Assembly: GCF_000959725.1 (NCBI RefSeq) | Contig: NZ_CP009323.1 | Span: 1,364,001-1,428,000 of the forward strand | Direction of reading: 5' to 3' | DNA length: 64,000 nucleotides | From: Burkholderia gladioli | GTDB lineage: Bacteria > Pseudomonadota > Gammaproteobacteria > Burkholderiales > Burkholderiaceae | Shown here: piece by piece, positions 17,822 to 25,770 of the stretch | How the letters are laid out: every line of letters begins with the position of its first letter | Position numbering within the stretch: position 1 is the stretch's first letter | The notes under the pieces: generated by a model | Database searches by the model: none | The model's input: only the letters and a program-made list of their open reading frames with translations | Told to the model about the DNA's origin: nothing | Translations under genes and position numbers: made by a program

Positions 17822-19225
17822 ATGTCACTTCTTCGCAAGAAAAACGTCGACCAGATGATCGCCGGCGCCCAGCGCGCCGGCCTCAAGAAGGCGCTCGGCG
17901 CCGTCGACCTCACCTTCCTCGGCATCGGCGCCATCATCGGCACGGGGATCTTCGTGCTGACCGGCACGGGCGCGGTCCAGGCCGGGCCGGCGCTGATGGT
18001 CTCGTTCATCGTGGCGGCGATCGCATGCGGGCTGTCCGCGCTCGCCTACGCCGAATTCGCCTCCACCATCCCGGTGGCCGGCTCGATCTACACCTATTCG
18101 TATGCCACGCTCGGCGAGCTGGTGGCCTGGATCATCGGCTGGGACCTGATGCTCGAATACAGCCTGGCCGCCTCGGCCGTGTCGGTCGGCTGGTCGGGCT
18201 ACGCGCAGTCCCTGCTCAAGGGTTTCGGCGTGGTGCTGCCCACCGTGCTCACCGCCGCGCCCAACTCGGTGCCCGGCGTGACCACCTACTTCGACCTGCC
18301 CGCCTTCGTGGTGATGATGGCGATCACCACCCTGCTCTCGGTGGGCATCCGCGAATCGACGCGCGTCAACAACCTGATGGTGTTCATCAAGGTGGCGGTG
18401 GTGCTGCTGGTGATCGCGGTGGGCGTGTTCCACGTGACGCCCGCCAACTGGACGCCGTTCATGCCGCATGGCTGGTCGGGCGTGTTCGGCGCGGCGGCGG
18501 TGATGTTCTTCGCCTTCATCGGCTTCGACGCGGTGTCCTCGGCCGCCGAGGAAGTGAAGAATCCCAAGCGCGACCTGCCGATCGGCATCATCGCCTCGCT
18601 GGGCGTGTGCGCGGTGCTGTACGTGACGGTCGCCGCGGTGGCCACCGGCATCGTGCCGTCCTCGCAATACGCCGGCATCACGCACCCGATCTCCTACGCG
18701 CTGCAGGTGGCGGGCCAGAACTGGGTGGCCGGCTTCATCGACCTGGGCGCCGTGCTCGGCATGCTGACCGTGATCCTGGTGATGACCTACGGCCAGACCC
18801 GCATCACCTACGCGATGTCGCGCGACGGCCTGCTGCCGGCCGTGCTCTCGCGCGTGCATCCGCGCTTCCAGACGCCGTTCCTGGCGACCTGGATCATCGG
18901 CCTGCTGTGCGCGCTGATCGCCGCGCTGATCCCGCTCAACGTGCTGGCCGAGCTGATCAACATCGGCACGCTGGCGGCCTTCTCGATGGTCTCGATCGCG
19001 GTGATCGTGCTGCGCCGCACGCGCCCGGACCTGCCGCGCGCGTTCCGCTGCCCCGGCGTGCCGGTGGTGCCGGTGCTGGCCGTGGCCGCCTGCGTGTTCC
19101 TGATGCTGAACCTCAGCGCGGTGACCTGGAAGGCCTTCGGCATCTGGCTGGTGATCGGCCTGGTGATCTACTTCGTCTACTCGCGTCGCAACGCGAAGAT
19201 CGCCCAGGGCGGCGCGCAGCACTGA
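17822..19225 (+). CDS. Amino acid permease (APC superfamily)
   Basis: A 467-residue membrane protein with about 12 segments. The APC substrate-site motif is visible near the N-terminus (FLGIGAIIGTGIFVLTGTGA), followed by ALAYAEFASTIPVAGSIYTY, typical of the cationic amino-acid transporter/YfnA-like branch. FFAFIGFDAVSSAAEEVKNPKRDLP is the conserved segment 6 and following loop. It probably imports a cationic or branched amino acid. A palindromic terminator follows at 19279. Confidence 0.88.
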   Translation: MSLLRKKNVDQMIAGAQRAGLKKALGAVDLTFLGIGAIIGTGIFVLTGTGAVQAGPALMVSFIVAAIACGLSALAYAEFASTIPVAGSIYTYSYATLGELVAWIIGWDLMLEYSLAASAVSVGWSGYAQSLLKGFGVVLPTVLTAAPNSVPGVTTYFDLPAFVVMMAITTLLSVGIRESTRVNNLMVFIKVAVVLLVIAVGVFHVTPANWTPFMPHGWSGVFGAAAVMFFAFIGFDAVSSAAEEVKNPKRDLPIGIIASLGVCAVLYVTVAAVATGIVPSSQYAGITHPISYALQVAGQNWVAGFIDLGAVLGMLTVILVMTYGQTRITYAMSRDGLLPAVLSRVHPRFQTPFLATWIIGLLCALIAALIPLNVLAELINIGTLAAFSMVSIAVIVLRRTRPDLPRAFRCPGVPVVPVLAVAACVFLMLNLSAVTWKAFGIWLVIGLVIYFVYSRRNAKIAQGGAQH

Positions 19226-19278
19226 GCCTCGCCTCCCGGCCAGGCCCGCCGCCCGCTCGCGCGGGCGCGGCGCCCACG

Positions 19279-19307
19279 AAAAAGGCTCGTCGTCGACGAG
19301 CCTTTTT
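19279..19307. terminator. Bidirectional terminator between convergent genes
   Basis: A nearly perfect palindrome, AAAAAGGCTCGTCG and its complement, lies between the rightward permease gene and the leftward PepSY gene. Confidence 0.85.
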
Positions 19308-19363
19308 GCTTGATGCGGCCCGATGCGCCGCCGCCGCGAATCTCGCCGCGAAGCTGCCGCTCT

Positions 19364-20107
19364 TCAGCTCAATCCCGCCAGCAACGCCGCCGTGATCGAG
19401 CCGGCCACCAGCACCACGCCGATGGTGCGGCGCTTGTTGAGCTCGGTCCACAGCAGCACGCCGGTCAGCGAGAGCAGGATCATCGAGCCGGCGATGGTGT
19501 CCATCAGCAGCACCCAGAAGATGTTCATGCCCACGCCGCGATGCAGGTTGGTGAGGGTGGTCATCAGCGAGTTGTCGCTGCGCTTGAGGGAGATGGCCTG
19601 GCTGCCGACCCAGTAGTCGGCCACCACGTTCGCGCCCGGCTTGAACAGCGTGATCTGCCAGTGCTCGGGCTGCATCACGCTGCGATCGCCCCATTCCACC
19701 GGCTGCGCCGCTTCCTTGCGGATCCGCGTGCGACCGGCATCGAACTTCAGCTCCTTGATCAGCCAGGCCTCGAGCCTGGCGGGCGACTTGGGCGCCGGCA
19801 CGGGCAGGGGCATCTGCACCTCGCTCACGCGCGGCGCGCCCGGCGAGATCTTCAGCGGCGGCGCGCGATGGTTCATCACGAAACCGGTCACGCCGAACAT
19901 CAGGCCCAGCACCGCGCCCCACAGCCCCACCCAGCCATGCACCTTGCGCAGCCACTTGATGAAGGTCGCGCGCCGCGAGCGCTGGCGCCGCGCGGCCAGC
20001 TCGGCCTCGGCCAGCGGGCGGGCCGGGCCGGCCGCCGCCCCCGCATAGCGCGTCGCCACGCCGGAAGACAGCTTCGGTTCGATCGATTCGGGCGCGTTCA
20101 CGCTCAC
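19364..20107 (-). CDS. PepSY-associated membrane protein, probably iron-regulated
   Basis: A 247-residue protein with PepSY-associated transmembrane features. A basic N-terminus is followed by KWLRKVHGWVGLWGAVLGLM and a segment ending in GFVMNHRAPP. A periplasmic portion follows, then LTNLHRGVGMNIFWVLLMDTIAGSMILLSLTG and a last helix. The conserved histidines at the membrane edges are typical of this family, whose relatives (FoxB/PiuB-like) are linked to siderophore-iron reduction and may bind haem. A Fur-type operator 65 bases upstream supports a role in iron acquisition; the exact reaction is unknown. Confidence 0.8.
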   Translation of the reverse strand: MSVNAPESIEPKLSSGVATRYAGAAAGPARPLAEAELAARRQRSRRATFIKWLRKVHGWVGLWGAVLGLMFGVTGFVMNHRAPPLKISPGAPRVSEVQMPLPVPAPKSPARLEAWLIKELKFDAGRTRIRKEAAQPVEWGDRSVMQPEHWQITLFKPGANVVADYWVGSQAISLKRSDNSLMTTLTNLHRGVGMNIFWVLLMDTIAGSMILLSLTGVLLWTELNKRRTIGVVLVAGSITAALLAGLS

Positions 20108-20171
20108 TCCAATGCCAATACGACAAGGGCGGCCCGCGACGCTGGTCGCTCGGCCGCCCTCTATCTTTAAA

Positions 20172-20186
20172 TGAGAATCGCTATCA
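20172..20186 (-). promoter_or_regulatory. Putative Fur box upstream of the PepSY gene
   Basis: TGAGAATCGCTATCA matches the 7-1-7 Fur core TGATAATNATTATCA at 12 of 14 specified positions. It lies 65 bases upstream of the leftward PepSY start, inside a local AT-rich patch suited to a promoter. Confidence 0.7.
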
Positions 20187-20566
20187 TTACATAAAGCCCG
20201 GCGGGACTCAATCGCCGCCTGCGTGCCGGGCCCCGAAACAATGCGTCGGGGTCCGAACCAGCCGCGCGGCGCCCGCCTCGCTCGCGTTCCGAAGCCGCCG
20301 TACCGGCCCCGAAAGACGGGCGTTTCCGTCCTGTCGGGGCGGCATCGTCATGGTTTGTCGTGACAGGGCCATGTCGCGGCCAGGAAATTCGTTATCCGAT
20401 GCATCGCGAACGCGCGCGTTGATGCCGGCGGCGCTAGAATCCCGACATCATCCGGACGTGCCGCGCCTTCGACGGGGATTCACCGAGACGCGCCGCCGCC
20501 ACGCAAGCCATGCGGCATACCAGGCGTCCGGACCACAAAGACGACAAGAAACGGGGCCAGCTCTTC
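20187..20566. other. Leader region upstream of the rhomboid gene
   Basis: About 380 bases. It contains a long imperfect hairpin at 20306-20340 (GCCCCGA/TCGGGGC plus GACGG/CCGTC) and a TAGAAT hexamer near 20435 that could be a -10 for the rightward gene. No gene is supported. Confidence 0.4.
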
Positions 20567-22228
20567 ATGAACGACATCGCATCCGCGCCGGGTGGTCCAC
20601 CGCTCGCGCCCGCCGTCACGGCCGCGCTCGGCGCGGCGGCGGCGCCAGCCAGCCTGCCCGCAGCCGCGCCGGGCGACGTCGACAGCTTCCGCATCCGCTT
20701 TTCCGTGCAGACGCGCGCCGCCGATCCGCGCCGCCGCGCGCGCCACGGCGGCTTTCCCGGCAGCGGCACGCTGAGCTTCGGCGCGGCCACCGGCACGCTG
20801 TCGCTGGACGGCAGCACCGGCGGCTGGATCGGCGCCCAACCCTTCCACCTGGCGATCCCGCGCGCGCAGATCTTCGATGCCAGCAGCGCCGGCAAGCGCA
20901 TCTTCTTCGATCTCCACACCCCCGACGGCGTGCTCGGCATCGCGCTGCAGGCCGCCGACGCGGCCGCCGCCGCGAGCATCGCCGATCGCCTGCCGATGCA
21001 GGTCACCTCCACCTTCGCCGCCGAACTCGACGCGCACGCGCGCTTCGGCGACCTGGTGCAGTCCCGGCCGCTCGCCTGGGCCACCTGGGGTTTGGTGGCG
21101 GCGAACCTGCTGCTGTTCGCGGCGATGGTGCTCAACGGCGTCTCGCCGCTGCAGCCCGACATACCGGCGATGATCCGCTGGGGCGCGAACTACGGCCCCG
21201 ACACGCTGGACGGCGACTGGTGGCGCCTGCTGACCAGCAGCTTCGAGCACTTCGGGGCGCTGCATCTGGCCGTCAACCTGCTGGTGCTGGCGCGTTTCGG
21301 GCCGCTCGCGGAACGGCTCTACGGCAGCTTCCGCTTCCTCTCGCTGTACCTGTTCGCGGGCGTGATCGCCAGCATGACCAGCGTGCTGTGGGACCCGATG
21401 CAATGCGCGGCCGGCGCCTCGGGCGCGATCCTCGGCGTGTTCGGCGCGCTGCTGGCCTGCCTGCTGCGCCGGCGCCGCGAGCTGCCGGCGCTGGTGCACG
21501 ACCACCAGCGCTCGCTGGCGCTCGGCTTCGTCGCCTACTGCCTCTACAACGGCTTCCTGCATCCGGCGATCGACAACGCCGCCCACCTCGGCGGCCTCGC
21601 GGCCGGCTTCGCGGTGGGCCTGGCGCTGGCGCCGCCGCTCGACCCGGCCGCGCGCGAGGCCACCGCCGGCGCGAACGTGACCACCGCGGCCGGGATCGGC
21701 GCGCTGCTGGTGATCGCGCTGGCCTACCCGCTCACCCATCCCGGCCACGGACGCCAGCAGGAGCTGCGTTTCGCCCGCGAATACATGGCGATGACGGGCG
21801 CCTCGGCCGAGATCGGCAACGCGCTGGCGACGCTGCAGCGCGAGCCGCTGGGCACCGAGGCCGAGCGGCTGGCGGTGTCGAACCAGGTGATGACCGATAT
21901 CGTGCCGCGCTGGAGCAACCTCTACGCGGTGCTGTCGAGCCTGCCGCTGCCGGACGGCTCGCCCTACCGCGCACTGCGCGACACCAGCCTCGGCATGCTC
22001 GACAACGCGCGCCGCATGGCGACCAGCTATGCGCTGGTGCTGGTGCGTCCGCGCGAGGAGGGCGAGGCGATGCTGGAGAGCTACCGCGCGCTGCTGCTCG
22101 ACCAGCACGCGCGCGCCAAGGACCTGCGCCAGGAGGAGCTGGCGCTGCGCAATACCAGCCGCTTCACGCATCGCCGCGGGCCGGCGCTCGCGCCGGTGCC
22201 GGGCAGCGTCGCGGCGGCACGTTCGTAG
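20567..22228 (+). CDS. Rhomboid family intramembrane serine protease
   Basis: A 553-residue protein. About 150 N-terminal cytoplasmic residues of beta-rich character precede a rhomboid membrane domain. In that domain WWRLLTSSFEHFGALHLAVNL corresponds to the conserved loop/segment 2, GASGAILG holds catalytic Ser285, and NAAHLGGLAAG holds catalytic His340. The remaining C-terminal part (about 180 residues, after one more hydrophobic segment) is a soluble tail not found in GlpG. The start at 20567 was chosen over an upstream ATG because the latter lacks a ribosome site. The substrate is unknown. Confidence 0.85.
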   Translation: MNDIASAPGGPPLAPAVTAALGAAAAPASLPAAAPGDVDSFRIRFSVQTRAADPRRRARHGGFPGSGTLSFGAATGTLSLDGSTGGWIGAQPFHLAIPRAQIFDASSAGKRIFFDLHTPDGVLGIALQAADAAAAASIADRLPMQVTSTFAAELDAHARFGDLVQSRPLAWATWGLVAANLLLFAAMVLNGVSPLQPDIPAMIRWGANYGPDTLDGDWWRLLTSSFEHFGALHLAVNLLVLARFGPLAERLYGSFRFLSLYLFAGVIASMTSVLWDPMQCAAGASGAILGVFGALLACLLRRRRELPALVHDHQRSLALGFVAYCLYNGFLHPAIDNAAHLGGLAAGFAVGLALAPPLDPAAREATAGANVTTAAGIGALLVIALAYPLTHPGHGRQQELRFAREYMAMTGASAEIGNALATLQREPLGTEAERLAVSNQVMTDIVPRWSNLYAVLSSLPLPDGSPYRALRDTSLGMLDNARRMATSYALVLVRPREEGEAMLESYRALLLDQHARAKDLRQEELALRNTSRFTHRRGPALAPVPGSVAAARS

Positions 22229-22351
22229 CGAACGGGGCCGCGTCGCGACGGAAGCCCACGCCTCGCTTCATCCCGCCTCAGCGGCCCGCTCGCAGTGGGT
22301 GATTCCGCGAGGCCGATCAACCCGGCAAGCCCGCCCTCGTCTCATCCGCCC

Positions 22352-22711
22352 TCAGCGACGCGGCTGCGGCAGCGCCGGAAACTCGCCGCCCGGCTCGGGC
22401 TTGTCGCCGGAACCGGCCGCCGCCGCGCCCTCGGCCTCGCGCGGCTCGGCGCGCTCCAGCGCATAGAGCCAGGCCAGCAGCTCGGCCACCGCCTGGTAGA
22501 GCGCCGGCGGAATCCGATCGTCGAGATCGACCTGCATCAGCAGCGACACCATCTCCGGCGCGGTATGCACGTACAGGCCCGCCTCGCGGGCGCGCGCCAC
22601 GATCATCTCTGCAACCAGTCCGTAACCCTTGGCGACCACCCGCGGCGCGGCATCGCCGCCCTTCGGGTCGTAGACCAGCGCGGCCGCGCGCTTGCGCTTG
22701 TCGCCGCTCAT
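22352..22711 (-). CDS. Stand-alone FlhB C-terminal-domain-like protein (FlhX type)
   Basis: A 119-residue protein matching the cytoplasmic domain of FlhB/YscU export switches, with ALVYDPKG, PRVVAKGYGLVAEMIV, HTAPEMVSLL and IPPALYQAVAELLAWLY. It has no membrane helices. It starts just after where the autocleaved NPTH motif would be, so it corresponds to the C-terminal cleavage fragment of FlhB. The ATG overlaps the second fliK stop by 4 bases. Known FlhX-type proteins can substitute for the FlhB C-domain in substrate switching. Confidence 0.82.
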   Translation of the reverse strand: MSGDKRKRAAALVYDPKGGDAAPRVVAKGYGLVAEMIVARAREAGLYVHTAPEMVSLLMQVDLDDRIPPALYQAVAELLAWLYALERAEPREAEGAAAAGSGDKPEPGGEFPALPQPRR

Positions 22712-24159
22712 CGCCAGAGCCCGTCGTCGAGGAAGCCGAATTCGTCGATATCGTCGAAATCGCCGAGATCGTGCTGCTTCGCGGCAGGGCGTGCCGCGCC
22801 GGCCTGCGCGTGCGCCTGGCCCTGCTCGTAGGCCGCCGCGGCCGCGCGCGAGGCGGCGCTGTCGAAGGGATCGGGCACGCTGTCGACGGCGCGGATCGTC
22901 AGGCCGCCGAGCTCCAGCCCCGAAGCCAGCAGGCGCTGGCGCAGGGCCTCGCCGTGGGCGCTGAGGCGCGCCGCGCCGGCATCGTTGGCGCGTAGCCGCG
23001 CCACCAGCTGAGTGCCGGTCAGCACCAGTTCCGCATCGACCGCGCCCAGCGTCGGCAGCGACAGCATCAGCCGCGTGCGCCAGGCCAGCGGCGCCTCGCC
23101 GGGCTGCGTGCCGCCCGCGTCGGGCTCGACGCTCCAGTCGAGCCGCGCGCCGGGCCAGGCCTCGCCGCTCCAGCGAAATTGCTGGGTCGCGAGCAGGTCG
23201 AGCTGCTGGCGCACCAGCGGCAGCGTGGCCGGGTTGACGGTGGCCATCGCCGCCGAGCCGTTGGCGCCATTGGCATCGCCGCCCAGGGCCGCGCCCGGCT
23301 GGCTGGTGGTGGCGGCCAGCAGGCGGCTCGCGCCCTCCTCGGCCGCCTGCGAGGCATAGGCGAGCGCGCCGCTCGCGCCGAACTGGCCTGCCGCCGGTGA
23401 GCGGGCAGACGGCGCATCCGGCGCGGCCCCGCCGCCGGCGCCCGCGGGCGTCGCGCCACCACCGTCGGCAGCCGCGCCGCGAGGCGCTGCACCGCCCGGC
23501 GATGCACCGCCCTCGCGTGCAGCCGCCTGGGTCAACTGGTTCTGGGGTTCGCGCGCGAGCTCGGCCATGCCGCGCTGGCCGGCCAGCCACTGCGCGAGAT
23601 GGGATTCGTAGAACAGGCCGCTGTCGGCCACCGAGCGCGCCAGCGCGGCGGCCAGCGCGGCGATCGCCGCCTGGGCGATCGACGGCGTGAGCGGCGCGGC
23701 AGCCTGGGCGCCGTCGGCCGTGCCGGTGGCGCCGGCGGCATTCGCCGTCGCGGCGGCACCCGGCGCGGCGTTCGCGCCGGCGGCATTGGCGGCCGTCGCG
23801 GCACCGCCGCCTGCCTGGGCGGCAGCGCCGGCAGCCGGCGCGCCATCGCCCGCCAGCAGCTCGACCAGCGCGGGCGGCGCCTCCAGCAGGGGCAGCTTGC
23901 CGACCACCACCGGCGTGGCATCGCCGCCATGGCGCGAGATCGCGTCGAGCGTCAGCGCCACGCTCGACAGCGCGGTCTGCGCCGAGGGCGCGGGCGGGCT
24001 CGGCGCCGGCAGCGGCAGGTTGGTCGGCGGCGCGCCGCGCGCCGCCCCGGTCGGGATGCCGACCTGGGTGGCCGGCGCCCCGGCCGACACGCCGCCCTCG
24101 AGCAGGTTGTCGATGCGGCTGGCGAGCATGGCGGCGGTAACCGCGTCGATCCCGGTCAT
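22708..24159 (-). CDS. FliK-like flagellar hook-length control protein (second copy)
   Basis: A 483-residue protein. The N-terminal and middle regions are long, Ala/Gly/Pro-rich and of low complexity. The C-terminus has the FliK-type hook domain (LMLSLPTLGAVDAELVLTGTQLVARLRAND, then LRQRLLASGLELGGLTIRAV). FliK acts as a secreted ruler that triggers the FlhB specificity switch. A canonical fliK is present at 31149. This copy is translationally coupled (ATGA) to the FlhB-C-domain gene, suggesting that the pair works together. It may be transcribed from the sigma-28-like promoter upstream of fliS. Confidence 0.78.
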   Translation of the reverse strand: MTGIDAVTAAMLASRIDNLLEGGVSAGAPATQVGIPTGAARGAPPTNLPLPAPSPPAPSAQTALSSVALTLDAISRHGGDATPVVVGKLPLLEAPPALVELLAGDGAPAAGAAAQAGGGAATAANAAGANAAPGAAATANAAGATGTADGAQAAAPLTPSIAQAAIAALAAALARSVADSGLFYESHLAQWLAGQRGMAELAREPQNQLTQAAAREGGASPGGAAPRGAAADGGGATPAGAGGGAAPDAPSARSPAAGQFGASGALAYASQAAEEGASRLLAATTSQPGAALGGDANGANGSAAMATVNPATLPLVRQQLDLLATQQFRWSGEAWPGARLDWSVEPDAGGTQPGEAPLAWRTRLMLSLPTLGAVDAELVLTGTQLVARLRANDAGAARLSAHGEALRQRLLASGLELGGLTIRAVDSVPDPFDSAASRAAAAAYEQGQAHAQAGAARPAAKQHDLGDFDDIDEFGFLDDGLWR

Positions 24160-24231
24160 GGTGAGTCCCCGCGCGGCCCGAGCCGGCGTCCGTGTCTGTC
24201 TGCGTCTGGTGGTGTGACCGCCCCGCCGCGG

Positions 24232-24564
24232 CTAGCGCCGCGCCTGGTAGATGTCCTTGAGCATGCGCGTCGAGCGGCCCGCGTCGAACAGCGCGGACAG
24301 CCGCGCCACCTCGGGGCTGGCGAGATCGCGGATGGCGGCGTCGTCGGCCAGGATCCGGCGGATCAGCGCGTACTTGTGGCCGCGCTCGCTCGGGTCGAGC
24401 ATCACCCCTTCCTCGGCCGCCTTGAGGCCGTCGACCAGCGTCTGGTATTCCGCCTGCAGCCCGTCGACCGCCAGCCAGTCGGCACCGCGCGCGGCAGCCA
24501 GCATTCGGCCGGACACTTCCGCGATCGCCTCGTAGCGGGCGAGATAAGCTGCCTCGCGACTCAT
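24232..24564 (-). CDS. fliT: Flagellar protein FliT
   Basis: A 110-residue helical protein starting MSREAAYLARYEAIAEVSGRM, with the FliT-type C-terminus RSTRMLKDIYQARR. FliT is the export chaperone of the filament cap FliD and, in enterics, also modulates FlhDC. Identity rests on size, helical composition and its place directly after fliS (4-base ATGA overlap). Sequence conservation in FliT is low. Confidence 0.75.
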   Translation of the reverse strand: MSREAAYLARYEAIAEVSGRMLAAARGADWLAVDGLQAEYQTLVDGLKAAEEGVMLDPSERGHKYALIRRILADDAAIRDLASPEVARLSALFDAGRSTRMLKDIYQARR

Positions 24565-24998
24565 CGTACGGCTTCCGGCTGCGCCTGCCCCGCCATCATG
24601 CGGGCCACTTCCGGGGCAATCCCGATCCAGGCTTCCTCGAGCGTGGCCAGCAGGCCGTCGACCTCGGCCAGCATGGCCTCGCTGGCGCTCACGTTGGCCT
24701 CCAGCAGCCGGCGCAGGATATAGGCATAGAGCGCGTTCAGGCGCTCGGCGATCTCGCCGCCCGCCTCGACGTTGAGCGAGGCCTGCAGGCCGCTCTCGAC
24801 GATCTGCATGGCCTTGCCGATCGCCTCGCCGCGCGCCGCGACATTGCCGGTGTTCAGGTGCAGGCGGGCGTGGGCGATCGCCTTGCGGGCGCCCTCGTAG
24901 AGCATCGCGATCAGGCGATGCGGGGACGCGCCCATCACCCCTGTCTCGACGCCGACGCGCGCGTAGGCACTGGCTCCAGCGTGTCCTGGGGAAAACAT
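24561..24998 (-). CDS. fliS: Flagellar export chaperone FliS
   Basis: A 145-residue all-helical protein starting MFSPGHAGASAYARVGVETGV and containing the family motif GASPHRLIAMLYEGARKAIAHA. FliS binds the C-terminus of flagellin in the cytoplasm and delivers it to the export gate. AGGAGGG precedes the ATG. A near-consensus FliA promoter at 25081-25107 would place this gene and fliT in the late flagellar class. No flagellin gene is in the window. Confidence 0.92.
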   Translation of the reverse strand: MFSPGHAGASAYARVGVETGVMGASPHRLIAMLYEGARKAIAHARLHLNTGNVAARGEAIGKAMQIVESGLQASLNVEAGGEIAERLNALYAYILRRLLEANVSASEAMLAEVDGLLATLEEAWIGIAPEVARMMAGQAQPEAVR

Positions 24999-25080
24999 GA
25001 CGGCCCTCCTGTTGATGCGATCGTGACGTGTGGCGCGACGCCCGTCGAAACGGCATGCGTAACGCTGTGTAATACCGGCG

Positions 25081-25107
25081 TTATCGGTAATGACGGGGAA
25101 AGCTTTA
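25081..25107 (-). promoter_or_regulatory. Sigma-28 (FliA) promoter upstream of fliS
   Basis: On the minus strand TAAAGCTT, an 11-base spacer and ACCGATAA match the sigma-28 consensus TAAAGTTT-N11-GCCGATAA at 14 of 16 positions. The predicted start is about 75 bases upstream of fliS. Confidence 0.8.
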
Positions 25108-25142
25108 GCGCGAAGTCGGCGCGAGGGGGTGCGCCGACGGGG

Positions 25143-25481
25143 TCAGACCGACATCTGCATGATGTCGTTGTACGCGCTGACGAGCTTGTTTCGGACCTGC
25201 AGACCGAACTGCAGGCCGATGTTGGCCTTCTGCGAATCGATCATCACGTCGTTGAGGGACACGTTCGGCGCGCCCAGCTCGAAGGCCTTGGCCTCGCCGG
25301 CCGCCTTCATCTGGGTGTCGCTGATCCGGTCCAGCGAGGCCTTCAGGGCCCCCGCGAAGCCGCTGGCGGTGGCGGCGCCGTTGCCGGCGGCCGTGGCCGC
25401 GGCGCTCGCGCCGCTCGCCTGGGCGGCCATCGCCTGCATCTGTTGCAGCGCCGAAGCGATTCCGTTGACGGGCGCGGTCAT
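25143..25481 (-). CDS. fliE: Flagellar hook-basal body protein FliE
   Basis: A 112-residue protein ending in the FliE signature: [19 protein letters not shown], then [17 protein letters not shown]. FliE links the MS ring to the rod and is the first rod component exported. The N-terminal third is Ala-rich and variable. It is divergent from fliF, with 289 bases between, the usual arrangement in Burkholderia flagellar clusters. Confidence 0.93.
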   Translation of the reverse strand: MTAPVNGIASALQQMQAMAAQASGASAAATAAGNGAATASGFAGALKASLDRISDTQMKAAGEAKAFELGAPNVSLNDVMIDSQKANIGLQFGLQVRNKLVSAYNDIMQMSV

Positions 25482-25770
25482 GGGGTCTCCACAAAAGATA
25501 CGGATGGGAAACCGGCAAGGGGCCCCGGCGGGCCCAGCCCGATCCAGCCCCGAATCCGCGCCGAAGGCCGCCGCAAAAAGCGCGGCGCGACGACGCGATG
25601 CCGGATTGCGAGCAAGGATAGCAAGCGCGGCGGCGCCCAAAGCGGGCGAAGTACGGGGAAAACTCGGCTCTGTTCCCGAGATCGGAGCCGCCCGCGCGCC
25701 GGAATAATCGCATCGTGTCATTGTCCGTCCGCTCGGCCGAGCGGCAGCCCGCTGTGGAGAAACCCGAAGC
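25482..25770. other. Divergent fliE/fliF promoter region
   Basis: About 290 bases between fliE and fliF. I found no clear sigma-28 or sigma-54 element. Class-II control by FlhDC is expected from family knowledge but was not read from the sequence. Confidence 0.4.
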
